A stretch of DNA of 64,000 nucleotides from Lewinella sp050633125 (GTDB taxonomy: Bacteria > Bacteroidota > Bacteroidia > Chitinophagales > Saprospiraceae). Position numbers and translations under genes: made by a program. The notes beneath the pieces are model-generated. The model made no database searches. It saw nothing but the letters and a program-made list of their open reading frames with translations, and was not told the origin of the DNA. Location of the stretch: assembly GCF_050633125.1 (NCBI RefSeq), contig NZ_JBOEFX010000026.1, positions 62,001-126,000 on the forward strand, given 5' to 3'. Numbering within the stretch: the first letter of the stretch is position 1; every line of letters begins with the position of its first letter. Below, piece after piece: positions 52,206-61,400 of the stretch.

Positions 52206-53282
52206 ATGGAAACAACTCCAGAAATGCTCCTTCACTTCCCTTGCGGAGTCGCTATGAAAAATAGGTTCATGCTGGCCCCTATGACCAACACCCAAAGCTT
52301 TGAGGATGGCCGCCTCTCCGACGACGAATACCACTGGCTGACCATGAGGGCAAAAGGGCAGTTTGGGCTGGTCATGACGTGCGCCTCACACGTTCAGGAA
52401 ATCGGAAAAGGATTCCCAGGACAGTTAGGCATTTTTTCAGACCAGCATATTACCGGACACCAAAGGCTAAGCGCCGGTATAAAAGCACACGGTAGCCTCG
52501 CTGTGATTCAATTGCACCACGCGGGTATGCGATCCCCTGCTGAATTGATCGGGCAAGCTCCGGTTTGCCCTTCCGACAGTGGAAAACACGGCGCTCGCGG
52601 ATTGTCACTGCAAGAAGTACAGCAGTTAAGAGATGACTTTATCAAAGCCGCTCTTCGCGCAAAAGAAAGCGGTTATGATGGCGTAGAAGTTCACGGCGCA
52701 CACGGCTATATCTTAACTCAATTCTTAAGCTCTAAAATCAACCATCGGACGGATGAGTACGGAGGAGGTTTAACAAATAGAGCTCGTTTGTTATTTGAAA
52801 TCGTCAACGGCATCAGAACTGCTTGCGGCCATGAGTTCCTCCTGGGTGTTCGCCTTTCGCCAGAACGGTTTGGCATGGATTTACTAGAAGTCAAAGAAGT
52901 CTGCCAGCGACTAATCGACGAGGGGCAGATCGACTTTCTTGACATCTCATTATGGGATTGCTTCAAGCTCCCCCATGAGGAACAGTTTCAAGACAAATCG
53001 TTACTAGCCCACTTTGCTGATCTCGACTTCAAGCAAGTCTTATGGACGGTAGCAGGAAAGATTCAAACAGGAAAACAAGTACGTGAAATTCTTGATGCTG
53101 GCGTAGATTTCGTTTCCATCGGCCGCTCGGGCATCCTGCATCACGATTTTCCTTTAAAAGTGATGGAAGATGCTGATTTTACCCCTACGGATACTCCAGT
53201 ATCCAAAGCCTATCTGCGCCAAGAAGGGCTGGGGGAGAAATTTATCAAGTATATGCAGCGATGGGAGGGGTTTGTGGGGTAG
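52206..53282 (+). CDS. NADH:flavin oxidoreductase, Old Yellow Enzyme family
   Basis: This is a 358-aa FMN-dependent reductase of the OYE/enoate reductase family. Family features: NRFMLAPMTNTQSFEDGRLS at the N-terminus, QLHHAGMRSPAELIG, the signature GYDGVEVHGAHGYILTQFLS followed by SSKINHRTDEYGG, FLLGVRLSPERFG and the C-terminal phosphate-binding VDFVSIGRSGILHHDFPLK. It would reduce an activated double bond or another electrophile with NAD(P)H; the substrate is unknown. It stands alone. Confidence 0.93.
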   Translation: METTPEMLLHFPCGVAMKNRFMLAPMTNTQSFEDGRLSDDEYHWLTMRAKGQFGLVMTCASHVQEIGKGFPGQLGIFSDQHITGHQRLSAGIKAHGSLAVIQLHHAGMRSPAELIGQAPVCPSDSGKHGARGLSLQEVQQLRDDFIKAALRAKESGYDGVEVHGAHGYILTQFLSSKINHRTDEYGGGLTNRARLLFEIVNGIRTACGHEFLLGVRLSPERFGMDLLEVKEVCQRLIDEGQIDFLDISLWDCFKLPHEEQFQDKSLLAHFADLDFKQVLWTVAGKIQTGKQVREILDAGVDFVSIGRSGILHHDFPLKVMEDADFTPTDTPVSKAYLRQEGLGEKFIKYMQRWEGFVG

Positions 53283-53472
53283 GGTGACGCCTTACTGTGC
53301 TGTTCAAAAGATGCTTTTACAAGGCAAAACTCATGGTATTAGGTACTTGATGCGGGCTGCTTCGCGCCCTCAGGGCAAAGGCTAGAGGGATAGTAGACCA
53401 TTAAGCATTGATCCCAACTTCGATTATAAAAGCCGATGTTGGGAAATTTATTAGCCGTTTCTACTAGCGTCA

Positions 53473-53538
53473 TCAACTCCGAGGAACGCAGGGACAACTC
53501 TGAGGAACGCAGTGACGATCACCGTAGGTAATCACCGA
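53473..53538 (+). repeat. Dispersed repeat family R2, copy 2
   Basis: CAACTCCGAGGAACGCAGGG, then CAACTCTGAGGAACGCAGTG, then ACGATCACCG and GTAATC follow in order, matching 27840-27902 and in part 62780-62831. The first two words are themselves a tandem repeat. It lies in a 434-nt gap (53283-53716) without genes, together with a hairpin at 53600 and the nqr terminator. Confidence 0.75.
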
Positions 53539-53599
53539 AGATAAAGCCCCTCTACACTTTACTCAAAGTGGCGATACAATCGACGCGCGTCCCTCTACG

Positions 53600-53622
53600 A
53601 CTTTCGGCATTTTGCCGAAAGT
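53600..53622. repeat. Perfect 9-bp hairpin
   Basis: ACTTTCGGC-atttt-GCCGAAAGT. The word TTTTGCCGAAAGTC also occurs at 37649-37662 near the HlyD stop, so it may be a small dispersed palindrome. Confidence 0.5.
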
Positions 53623-53642
53623 CCAGCTAACCCCAACAAACA

Positions 53643-53676
53643 AAAAGCCTGCTTCTTGTTACAGAAGCAGGCTTTT
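53643..53676 (-). terminator. Terminator of the nqr operon
   Basis: AAAAGCCTGCTTCT (53643-53656) pairs perfectly with AGAAGCAGGCTTTT (53663-53676), loop of six. On the minus strand the stem ends in T residues. A second hairpin, GCTTGGC-taaa-GCCAAGC (53692-53709), lies between it and the nqrF stop. Confidence 0.88.
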
Positions 53677-53716
53677 CATTTAGCTGACTACGCTTGGCTA
53701 AAGCCAAGCTAGTCCC

Positions 53717-55021
53717 TTACCCTCCGAAATCATCAAAGGCGATGTTCTCTTCAGGAACACCTAGCTCGTCGAGGGCATTAATTACTGAAGCGTTCATCAA
53801 TGGAGGACCACAGAAGTAGTACTCGATTTCTTCCGGCTCGGGGTGCTTGGTGAGGTACTGCTCCATCACAACCGGCATGATGTATCCCTTGAAACCATCA
53901 CCAGGAGATTCTGTATCTTCCTTTACTTGCCAGTTGTCTTCGGGTAGTGGGTTATCCAGTGCCACGTAGAAGCGGAAGTTTGGGAATTCTTTTTCGATTT
54001 TACGGAATTGTTCGATGTAGAACAACTCGCGCTTGGTACGTCCACCATACCAGAAAGACACTTTACGGTCGGTCGTCTTCAGGGTGTGAAACAAGTGGAA
54101 GAGGTGCGAACGCAACGGCGCCATACCAGCTCCACCACCAATGTATACCATTTCCTTCTTAGTCGGCTTGATGAAAAATTCACCGTAAGGACCAGAGATG
54201 GTTACTTTATCGCCAGGCTTCTGATCGAATACATAGGAAGAACATACACCAGGATTTACATTCATCCAACCGTTGGTAGCACGGTCGAATGGAGGAGTAG
54301 CAATCCGGATATTCAACATGATGATATCACCTTCCGCAGGGTGGTTGGCCATAGAATAGGCACGGAACTGCTCTTCATCGTTGACCATCTTCAGGTCCCA
54401 CAACTTGAACTTATCCCATTCATCCTGAAATTTATTAGGATCATCACCGTGGTGCTCAGGGTGAGCACTGATGTCGAAGTTCTTATAATCAACCGTAACT
54501 ACAGGCACATCAATCTGAATGTAACCGCCGGATTCGAAGTCCATCTCTTCTCCTTCAGGTAAGCGTACAACAAACTCCTTAATAAAGGAGGCTACGTTGT
54601 AGTTAGAAACTACCGTACACTCAAACTTCTTGATACCAAAGATTTCCTCAGGAATACGTACCTGCATGTCCTGACGAACTTTTACCTGACAAGAAAGGCG
54701 CTTATTTTCAGCAGCTTCCTTACGAGTAAGGTGGTTCATTTCAGTAGGCAGTACGTCTCCACCACCAGCATCAACGTGACATTCACACATGGCACAAGTA
54801 CCACCACCGCCACATGCAGATGGCAGGAAAATATTCTGCTCAGACAGGGCGCCTAGTAGCGTACCACCTGGCTGCACCATCAGTGGGTTCTCTTCATCGC
54901 CATTCACGATGATCTTGACCTCACCCTGTGGTACTAGACGTTTCCGTGCTACAATGAGCATGAAAGACAAAAGCAGAATAATTGCTGTAAAAACAATAAC
55001 CGCGTATAATATGATAATCAT
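53717..55021 (-). CDS. nqrF: Na+-translocating NADH:quinone reductase subunit F
   Basis: This is a 434-aa NADH-oxidising subunit anchored by an N-terminal helix (IIILYAVIVFTAIILLLSFM). The 2Fe-2S ligands are Cys70, 76, 79 and 111 (SACGGGGTCAMCECHV; KRLSCQV). The FAD-binding motif is RAYSMANHP, and NADH-binding parts are VYIGGGAGMAPLRSHLFHL and YYFCGPPLMNASVINAL. Electrons pass from NADH through FAD and the cluster to the rest of the complex. It is the last gene of the operon, directly before the terminator. The length is slightly above the usual 407-aa bacterial form. Confidence 0.97.
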   Translation of the reverse strand: MIIILYAVIVFTAIILLLSFMLIVARKRLVPQGEVKIIVNGDEENPLMVQPGGTLLGALSEQNIFLPSACGGGGTCAMCECHVDAGGGDVLPTEMNHLTRKEAAENKRLSCQVKVRQDMQVRIPEEIFGIKKFECTVVSNYNVASFIKEFVVRLPEGEEMDFESGGYIQIDVPVVTVDYKNFDISAHPEHHGDDPNKFQDEWDKFKLWDLKMVNDEEQFRAYSMANHPAEGDIIMLNIRIATPPFDRATNGWMNVNPGVCSSYVFDQKPGDKVTISGPYGEFFIKPTKKEMVYIGGGAGMAPLRSHLFHLFHTLKTTDRKVSFWYGGRTKRELFYIEQFRKIEKEFPNFRFYVALDNPLPEDNWQVKEDTESPGDGFKGYIMPVVMEQYLTKHPEPEEIEYYFCGPPLMNASVINALDELGVPEENIAFDDFGG

Positions 55022-55058
55022 CAGCTATAAATTGTCAGTTCACTAATTATACTCATCC

Positions 55059-55673
55059 TTACTTAGGACCAGCAAATACCGCAGGGTCAATACCCATGAG
55101 ACTCATAAAGGCGATTCCCATCAATCCCGTCAAGATAAATGCCATACCCAAGCCGCGTAGCGCAGGAGGCACATCTGAGTAACGGATTTTCTCGCGGATC
55201 GCCGCGATAGCAATAATCGCCAGGAACCAGCCAAAGCCACCACCTAAACCAAAGGCGATAGAGTTGCTCAGGTTATATTCCCGTGAAACCATAAACAGAG
55301 ATCCACCAAGGATTGCACAGTTTACTGTAATCAGCGGAAGGAAAATCCCCAGTGCCGAATAAAGGGCAGGTGAGAATTTCTCTACGACCATCTCTACCAG
55401 CTGTACCATAGAGGCAATCACCGCAATAAAGAGGATGAAGCGCAAGAAGGTCAAATCTTGGCCAAAGAGGCCCGTTTCACTCAGAAGGTATTCATTGATC
55501 AACCAGTTGATCGGCATCGTAACACCCAGTACGAAGATAACGGCAAGCCCCAGTCCAAAGGCTGTATTCACTGACTTTGAAACTGCCAGGTAAGAACACA
55601 TACCAAGGAAGTAAGCCAATACCATGTTTTCGATAAAGGCCGACTTGATGAAAATATTGATAAATTCTCCCAT
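55059..55673 (-). CDS. nqrE: Na+-translocating NADH:quinone reductase subunit E
   Basis: This is a 204-aa integral membrane subunit with six helices (FIENMVLAYFLGMCSYLAVS; LGLAVIFVLGVTMPINWLI and others). It contains the paired half-motifs GMCSYLAVSK and NCAILGGSLFMV, each with one Cys, which with those of NqrD bind an intramembrane iron centre. The length is normal. A 112-nt gap separates it from nqrD and contains GTGCTGTTCC on the minus strand, as in the R3 repeats. Confidence 0.97.
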   Translation of the reverse strand: MGEFINIFIKSAFIENMVLAYFLGMCSYLAVSKSVNTAFGLGLAVIFVLGVTMPINWLINEYLLSETGLFGQDLTFLRFILFIAVIASMVQLVEMVVEKFSPALYSALGIFLPLITVNCAILGGSLFMVSREYNLSNSIAFGLGGGFGWFLAIIAIAAIREKIRYSDVPPALRGLGMAFILTGLMGIAFMSLMGIDPAVFAGPK

Positions 55674-55785
55674 GAGAACATAAATTTTAAAAGTGGAGAT
55701 TTTGTTCTGCTGATTTTACGCTTTTACAAGAAAATCAGGCATTCCAATCACTAAACTTTGTGAATTAAGGAACAGCACAATAATA

Positions 55786-56517
55786 TTAAGATACGTCGAC
55801 CAGCTTAGTATTGTAGCTACGCTGAATCCAAATCATAATACCAATGATAAACATTGCCGCAGCAGGCAATACCATCAGGTTATTGTTGGCGTACCAACCA
55901 AACCAACTGCCCAAACCAGATTCGGCAGCAGTATTAATCATGTATTCAACCTTACCTGCATTAGCGCCGATCAATTTCATCTCGATAGGGCTACCTGCGA
56001 AGAGGGTGCCTTTGCCAAAAATCTCACGTACTACACCCACAGCAATAAGGATAGCTCCGTAGCCAACACCGTTACCGATACCATCTACAAAAGAACGCCA
56101 AGGCTTATTGGCCATAGCGAAGGCTTCCAGACGGCCCATTACGATACAGTTCGTAATGATCAGACCGATATAAACCGAGAGCTGCTTGTAAACAGGATAG
56201 TTAAAGTACTTCAGCGCCATTTCTACCAAGGTTACCAAGGTAGCGATGATCACCAACTGTACAATCATCCGCACCGCCTTGGGGATAGCATTACGCAACA
56301 AGGACGTAAACAAGCTGGAAAATCCACAAACAAAAATTACGGCGATAGACATCACCACCGATGGATAAACCAGAGATGTTACTGCCAGCGCAGAACAAAT
56401 ACCCAATACCTGTACCGTAATTGGGTTGTTATCGTTGAGAGGATCAGTCATGAGCTTCTTTTCGACTTTGCCGAATAAAGGCTCTTTTACTTCTTCCACA
56501 TTTTTCACCTCAGCCAT
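55786..56517 (-). CDS. nqrD: Na+-translocating NADH:quinone reductase subunit D
   Basis: This is a 243-aa integral membrane subunit, longer than the usual 210 aa because of a charged N-terminal extension (MAEVKNVEEVKEPLFGKVEK) and a C-terminal tail. The core has NNPITVQVLGICSALAVTSL and LIITNCIVMGRLEAFAMAN, each with a conserved Cys for the shared iron centre with NqrE. It starts 45 nt after the nqrC stop. Confidence 0.96.
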   Translation of the reverse strand: MAEVKNVEEVKEPLFGKVEKKLMTDPLNDNNPITVQVLGICSALAVTSLVYPSVVMSIAVIFVCGFSSLFTSLLRNAIPKAVRMIVQLVIIATLVTLVEMALKYFNYPVYKQLSVYIGLIITNCIVMGRLEAFAMANKPWRSFVDGIGNGVGYGAILIAVGVVREIFGKGTLFAGSPIEMKLIGANAGKVEYMINTAAESGLGSWFGWYANNNLMVLPAAAMFIIGIMIWIQRSYNTKLVDVS

Positions 56518-56562
56518 TGTATTGCTTTTTGGTTGAATTGTTAATTTCTTAATTATTGAGGC

Positions 56563-57318
56563 TTACTCCTGAAGCATGGATTCCATGCCACTCCCTTTGA
56601 TCTTATTCAAGTAAGGAAGATAAAGTGCAATACCACTACGCAGCATTTTATCAACGCCGTCAGCCGTAACTGTAGCACCAGAGATACCATCTACTTCGTA
56701 GGTAGGGTCCTGAGCACCGCCTTTACGAACTTTTACAGACACAAACTCACCATCGCGGAAAATTTCTTTATCCTTAAAGTTATCCGAGAAGGTAGGATTA
56801 TCCTTGATTTCAGCTCCCAGACCAGGGGTTTCGCCCTTGTGGTCAAAAGAAGCACCAGCAATGGTGCTAATATCACTTTTCAGGGCGATATTTCCCCATA
56901 TTTCATCCCATAGTCCATTACCACGAACAGAAAGAATATAGAATTCCTGGCCTTCGTATGCGTACTTAAACAGAGGAAGAACACGCTCACTCTCGTCTTT
57001 CTTCTTCTCTTTAGCCATATCTATATCCTCGGCCATTATGCCGTCTACTTCTTGTCCTTGTGTATTGAGCGTTGTTTGCTCTACTTTCTCGTTAAAGATT
57101 TCCAGCACCTGCTCATCGGTAAGATCGTTGGCACCAACGTTTTCGCCCATGCCGAGGTAATCATTTACCGCCGCCAAAACGGCTCGCTTATTGAAAATAT
57201 CTTCGTTCTGATCAGCAGTAGCTTTGGTCGCCTGACGAATACTCGTCAAAGCAAAAGCCACAATCACCGTCATCGTAACGACGAAAAATAAAACGTAATT
57301 CGTGCTATTCTTATCCAT
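56563..57318 (-). CDS. nqrC: Na+-translocating NADH:quinone reductase subunit C
   Basis: This is a 251-aa subunit with one N-terminal helix (YVLFFVVTMTVIVAFALTS) and a periplasmic domain that carries covalently bound FMN. The attachment motif DGISGATVT is visible, with the Thr of SGAT near residue 216 as the expected acceptor; FMN would be added by ApbE, which is not encoded here. A stretch rich in Lys and Glu (DIDMAKEKKKDESER) near residue 95 is an insertion typical of Bacteroidota forms, I believe. Confidence 0.96.
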   Translation of the reverse strand: MDKNSTNYVLFFVVTMTVIVAFALTSIRQATKATADQNEDIFNKRAVLAAVNDYLGMGENVGANDLTDEQVLEIFNEKVEQTTLNTQGQEVDGIMAEDIDMAKEKKKDESERVLPLFKYAYEGQEFYILSVRGNGLWDEIWGNIALKSDISTIAGASFDHKGETPGLGAEIKDNPTFSDNFKDKEIFRDGEFVSVKVRKGGAQDPTYEVDGISGATVTADGVDKMLRSGIALYLPYLNKIKGSGMESMLQE

Positions 57319-57396
57319 CGTATTTAACTTTTATAACAATCCGGCAGTGCTCTATTAGGGTATCACCCTGCCTTCTTATTGTTTTTTATTCTACAC

Positions 57397-58719
57397 TTAC
57401 TGTTCTCCACGTGCTTTGGCCAATGCTGCCTGCCGCTTAGCACGGCGATTTACATTTGCTTCAAACACGTAATGGTCGATCAGCGGAGCAAAGACATTCA
57501 TGAACAGAATGGCCAGCATCCACCCTTCCGGATAAGCAGGGTTAAGGATACGGATTATCAAGCCAATGAAGCCAATGAAGAAACCGTAAATCCACTTACC
57601 TGTAGCCGTAGATGCTCCCGTAACAGGATCGGTAGCCATAAACGCCATAGCGAAGAAGAAGCTACCCATATAGAAATGGTAGTACCAAGGCACTGCCATG
57701 AATTTGAAAATGCCGTCGGTCTCAGGCCCGAAAGTATCGGGTGCAATACCATTGATCATCAATCCACAGGCTACAAAGCCAACAATTGCAGAAACCATGA
57801 TACGCCAGTCTGCCACCTTAGTAAATACGAGCATCAAAGCACCTAACAGGATTAGCGGCTTAGATGTTTCACCGATAGAACCAGGGATGTGTCCCCACCA
57901 CATATCGCTTACCGAATAATGCTCGGTAACAGCTGCCCAACCACCTTTGGCGGCAAGCCCCAGCGGTGTAGCACCCGTAAAGCCATCAACGACAGCCTGT
58001 TTGCCTTCACCAAAAGTTGCCCATCCAAAAGATCCGAAGATGCTATCGAGGATACCATAAATACCACCGTACTCCTGGCTAGCATAAGCACCAGCACCTA
58101 CTTTTTCGATACCTGCAATCCATACTTCATCACCAGAGATATAAGTTGGGTAAGCAAAGAAAACGAATACCCGTGCCAGCAATGCAATATTCAGGATGTT
58201 CATGCCTGTACCACCAAAAGCTTCTTTACCAATAACAACCGCAAAGATGATTGCAACAGAAAGAATCCATAATGGAATATCAGGAGGCATGATCAATGGA
58301 ATCAATGCACCAGAAACAAGGAAACCTTCTTCTACAGCGTGCCCTTTCTTGGCGGCGTAGTAAAATTCAACACCCAAACCAACAACGTGGGTTACCACAA
58401 AGATGGGGAGAATCTTTACCAGACCGTAGAATATTTTAAGGTGGATAGCCTCAAATGTACCGGTGTACATCCCCAAAGCATGGAAATGCTGATTACCGAT
58501 ATTATAAGTGCCAAAAACGTAGAGGAGTTGGAGCGCAACTACCACGGTAACCATGGTGCGCTTCAAATCCATACCATCGCGAATGTGAACTCCTTTGGCC
58601 GTAACCGTATCAGGAGTAAAGGCGAAGGTGAAAAAAGCGTCGTAAGCGGTATGCAAAAGTGGAGACTTTGCCTTGTCCGGTTCGATGCGCTCGAAGAAAT
58701 TGAGCAGTGCCTTTTTCAT
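57397..58719 (-). CDS. nqrB: Na+-translocating NADH:quinone reductase subunit B
   Basis: This is a 440-aa integral membrane subunit with about ten helices, binding covalent FMN and riboflavin and forming the sodium path. The covalent FMN motif is DGFTGATPL with Thr251 as expected acceptor. Other conserved parts are EEGFLVSGALIPLIMPPDIP and KEAFGGTGMNILNIALLARV. The length is close to the usual 410-440. A 167-nt gap precedes it, holding repeat R3 copy 3. Confidence 0.97.
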   Translation of the reverse strand: MKKALLNFFERIEPDKAKSPLLHTAYDAFFTFAFTPDTVTAKGVHIRDGMDLKRTMVTVVVALQLLYVFGTYNIGNQHFHALGMYTGTFEAIHLKIFYGLVKILPIFVVTHVVGLGVEFYYAAKKGHAVEEGFLVSGALIPLIMPPDIPLWILSVAIIFAVVIGKEAFGGTGMNILNIALLARVFVFFAYPTYISGDEVWIAGIEKVGAGAYASQEYGGIYGILDSIFGSFGWATFGEGKQAVVDGFTGATPLGLAAKGGWAAVTEHYSVSDMWWGHIPGSIGETSKPLILLGALMLVFTKVADWRIMVSAIVGFVACGLMINGIAPDTFGPETDGIFKFMAVPWYYHFYMGSFFFAMAFMATDPVTGASTATGKWIYGFFIGFIGLIIRILNPAYPEGWMLAILFMNVFAPLIDHYVFEANVNRRAKRQAALAKARGEQ

Positions 58720-58799
58720 ATTATCGAGTATACTGAGTTATTGTTTAATCTTAATTATTTGTCCTAGCATTGCGCAGAAAATAAAACGCGATTTTTTTG

Positions 58800-58890
58800 A
58801 GTTTTTCAAATAGTTAAAACACTTGAAATGAATCGTTTATTCAACTATTATAAAAAACAAAATCACTTTTATTTTCGTGCTGTTTCCTAG
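58800..58890 (+). repeat. Dispersed repeat family R3, copy 3, between nqrA and nqrB
   Basis: From AGTTTTTCAAATAG to TTTTATTTTCGTGCTGTTTC it aligns with 39047 and 48511. Here it runs opposite to the genes and its end touches the nqrA stop. No -7 box is present at its end, unlike the other two copies. Confidence 0.65.
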
Positions 58891-60527
58891 CCTTGCTCAC
58901 GCATGGTTTCCAATCCTTCGCGCAAAATCTGCTGAAGGGGTTGCTTGGATACACAAACGAATTCACAAAGTGCAACATCCTCTTCTACCAGTTCCAGAAT
59001 TCCGAGGCCTTCCATCCGCTCAATATCATTGATCAGGATAGACTTCATAATTTGCTGTGGGTAGACATCCATTGGCATCACCTGCTCGTAGTCATTGGTC
59101 ACTACAAAAGCACGCTTTTCACCATGCGTATTGGTATCTCCTTCAAACTTCACCTTCGGGAAGAGGAAGTTGGGGAAAGTATTGGAAATTGTAGGCCGTG
59201 GGCTCAATGGCAACAACCAACCGAACATTTCAAAGTAGTCACCTTCTTTGATCACTGTAATTTGATCATCGTAGAAGTTGAGATAGTTGTTCATCGCCTT
59301 TTGCTCACCAGAAAGCACATCGCCTGAAATGACGCGCACATGCTCTTCTTTTAGAAGACCTTTGAGTAACTCTCCAACATTAGCACCAGCGTAGGTACGT
59401 ACGTAGTGGGGTGTTTCCAATTCAGATCCTGTCAGTGCAACAACACGAGAAACATCAAAACGACCTTCCTGGAACAATTTACCCAAGGTGATCACTTCCT
59501 GTACACCTAATACCCAAACAGTATCACTGCCACCTACAGGAGCAGTATGGTGAATTTGCACCCCAACATTACCTACTGGGTGTTTGCCCTTAAAGTAACG
59601 CTTAGATGCATTAGCCGCTTGCGTAAAGACAGCTGGAGGAGCCGTATCACCGCGGCCATCAAGGCCCAAATGCACTTGCCCATCGGTAAGACGAGCCAGA
59701 ACATCAACACCTCCTTGGAAAGCTGCTTCCTGGCCTGCAACCACAACGGCGCTATCAGGAGCCAAAGGAGCAGAATCAAAAGTGCTCACGAAAATATCGC
59801 GAGGTGTAACTTCCGGGTTAGGAATCGTATTATAAGGACGCTGGCGCAGTAAAGACCACCCACCGCTTTCTTTCATGAAATTGACGATCGTCTCCCGGTC
59901 AGCTGTCTTCATATCAGGCTGACTGAAAGTACGGTATTCTTGCTTTTTATCAGCCAAGATTACGATCTCAGCGATTGCACGCTTCGCACCGCGATTAAGC
60001 TCAATCACTTCGCCACTTACAGGAGCAACGAAAGCTACGTCCGGCATTTGCTTATCGAAGAAAATTTGGTCACCAGCCTTAACTGATGCACCAACTTCTA
60101 CCGTCATTTTAGGAATTGGCTGCAAGCCGCGGAAGCTGGGAGGTTGTACAGCGAAGCGGGTTACACCACTTGCTTCTTTAACCGCTCCGGTAGCTTCGCC
60201 TTCCAGCAAAATATCGTGGCCGCGGCGTAGAATGGTTACAGGGCTATTCGCCGTGTAATCAGCGACTTTACCGCCAAAAAGGTGCTTGAAGCCAGGAATC
60301 AATGCAAGGCCGCCATCTTCTACGTCGATATTATTCTGTTTGGCTTCAATGCCAATCAGGTTGTCTGCAACGTTGATCAGCATGCCGAAAAAGAGGATCA
60401 CGGCAATACCAACCAAGGTATAAATAAAGATATTGGACCCGCTAGCTCCCTCATTTTGGGCTGAAAGCTCGAATGCCATAAAAAGCGTACCTAAGGTCAG
60501 CACAGCTTTGTTGAGGATACTTTTCAT
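58887..60527 (-). CDS. nqrA: Na+-translocating NADH:quinone reductase subunit A with N-terminal membrane extension
   Basis: This is a 546-aa protein; usual NqrA is about 446 aa and soluble on the cytoplasmic side. The extra 98 residues are at the N-terminus: a signal-like segment (NKAVLTLGTLFMAFELSAQ), then a membrane helix at about 33-56 (IFIYTLVGIAVILFFGMLIN) and a linker. The NqrA domain starts near TILRRGHDILLEGEATGAVK and is complete (GANVGELLKGLLKEEHVRVI, EMFGWLLPLSPRPTISNTFP). The subunit binds ubiquinone or menaquinone in known complexes. A promoter box lies upstream at 60628. It is the first gene of the operon; the start is supported by the spacing and the signal. Confidence 0.95.
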   Translation of the reverse strand: MKSILNKAVLTLGTLFMAFELSAQNEGASGSNIFIYTLVGIAVILFFGMLINVADNLIGIEAKQNNIDVEDGGLALIPGFKHLFGGKVADYTANSPVTILRRGHDILLEGEATGAVKEASGVTRFAVQPPSFRGLQPIPKMTVEVGASVKAGDQIFFDKQMPDVAFVAPVSGEVIELNRGAKRAIAEIVILADKKQEYRTFSQPDMKTADRETIVNFMKESGGWSLLRQRPYNTIPNPEVTPRDIFVSTFDSAPLAPDSAVVVAGQEAAFQGGVDVLARLTDGQVHLGLDGRGDTAPPAVFTQAANASKRYFKGKHPVGNVGVQIHHTAPVGGSDTVWVLGVQEVITLGKLFQEGRFDVSRVVALTGSELETPHYVRTYAGANVGELLKGLLKEEHVRVISGDVLSGEQKAMNNYLNFYDDQITVIKEGDYFEMFGWLLPLSPRPTISNTFPNFLFPKVKFEGDTNTHGEKRAFVVTNDYEQVMPMDVYPQQIMKSILINDIERMEGLGILELVEEDVALCEFVCVSKQPLQQILREGLETMREQG

Positions 60528-60627
60528 TATAATGGTTACCGTTTGTGTGGTCTGCTTAATTGCGCAAAAAACTCACTAAACAGCTCAAAATCAAGGAGTT
60601 ATCCAAGAAGTGAGCCTTAAAACTCGA

Positions 60628-60635
60628 CAAAGATA
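60628..60635 (-). promoter_or_regulatory. Promoter -7 box of the nqr operon
   Basis: On the minus strand TATCTTTG fits TAnnTTTG, with a TTG 22 nt upstream (60658-60660). Transcription would start near 60621, leaving a leader of about 95 nt before nqrA. Confidence 0.6.
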
Positions 60636-60717
60636 TAAAGGTTCTTTGTTTTAATGACAATGGGGCAAATCCAAAATTTATAGTTTTCACCTATTTAGAC
60701 TTAATCTAAATAAACAA

Positions 60718-61305
60718 TTACTCTTTTACTTGCTTCCGCCAGGTGTAATAAGCATATACTACAATAACCGTATAAATGACCATTAGCAAGGCAAACAATA
60801 CTGCTCCTCGGCTGTAATACAACCCCGCATAAGCCAAATCAACGACAAACCAGTAATACCAATTCTCTAGTTGGCGGCGTACCAACATTATCGTGGCCAG
60901 CACAGAAAAAGAGGTCGTAAACGCATCCCAGTAAGTAGCCTCAGCATTTGTATAACTAAAGAGGTAACCAAGTAGCAACCCTCCAGCTATGCCAACAACA
61001 AGATATAAGAGGTGATCTTCTTTTTTCATTCGGCTGATGCGCATTACGCCACCCTCCTCACTACCTCTTTGCCAATTGTATAAGCCCCAGAAGCCCATCG
61101 CTACATAAAACACTTGCAGCAACACATCAGAATACAATCCATAACCATAAGAAACATAAGCCCAAAGTGCACAACTGACGATGCCAAAAGGCCAGCACCA
61201 GGCATTATTCCTTGCCGATAATACCACGTATACCAATGCAGTGAGCGTAACGACCCAATCGAGCCGACCGAGAGCCATTATTTCCTGTACAAGCTGGGGG
61301 AACAT
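60718..61305 (-). CDS. pnuC: PnuC-family nicotinamide riboside/mononucleotide transporter
   Basis: This is a 195-aa inner-membrane protein with about seven helices. PnuC features: ARNNAWCWPFGIVSCALWAY near residue 31, DVLLQVFYVAMGFWGLYNWQ, and ENWYYWFVVDLAYAGLYYSR. PnuC proteins let an NAD precursor enter by facilitated diffusion; the precise vitamer is not certain (thiamine for the PnuT relatives). No NadR-like kinase is adjacent. It lies just upstream of the NADH-oxidising Nqr operon, but the promoter between them suggests separate transcription. Confidence 0.92.
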   Translation of the reverse strand: MFPQLVQEIMALGRLDWVVTLTALVYVVLSARNNAWCWPFGIVSCALWAYVSYGYGLYSDVLLQVFYVAMGFWGLYNWQRGSEEGGVMRISRMKKEDHLLYLVVGIAGGLLLGYLFSYTNAEATYWDAFTTSFSVLATIMLVRRQLENWYYWFVVDLAYAGLYYSRGAVLFALLMVIYTVIVVYAYYTWRKQVKE

Positions 61306-61400
61306 AAGCGAATTTTATGGATGATCTAATTCATGAACCAAAAGTAGGCATAAGTACTTTATGGCAAAGCTATCATTCAAAATAGTGAAACTAAAAAAAC

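Noticed and set aside
54008..54562. 184-codon open frame opposite nqrF
   Set aside because: It lies entirely within nqrF, whose cofactor motifs are certain, and its translation has no signal, domain or coding-like composition.
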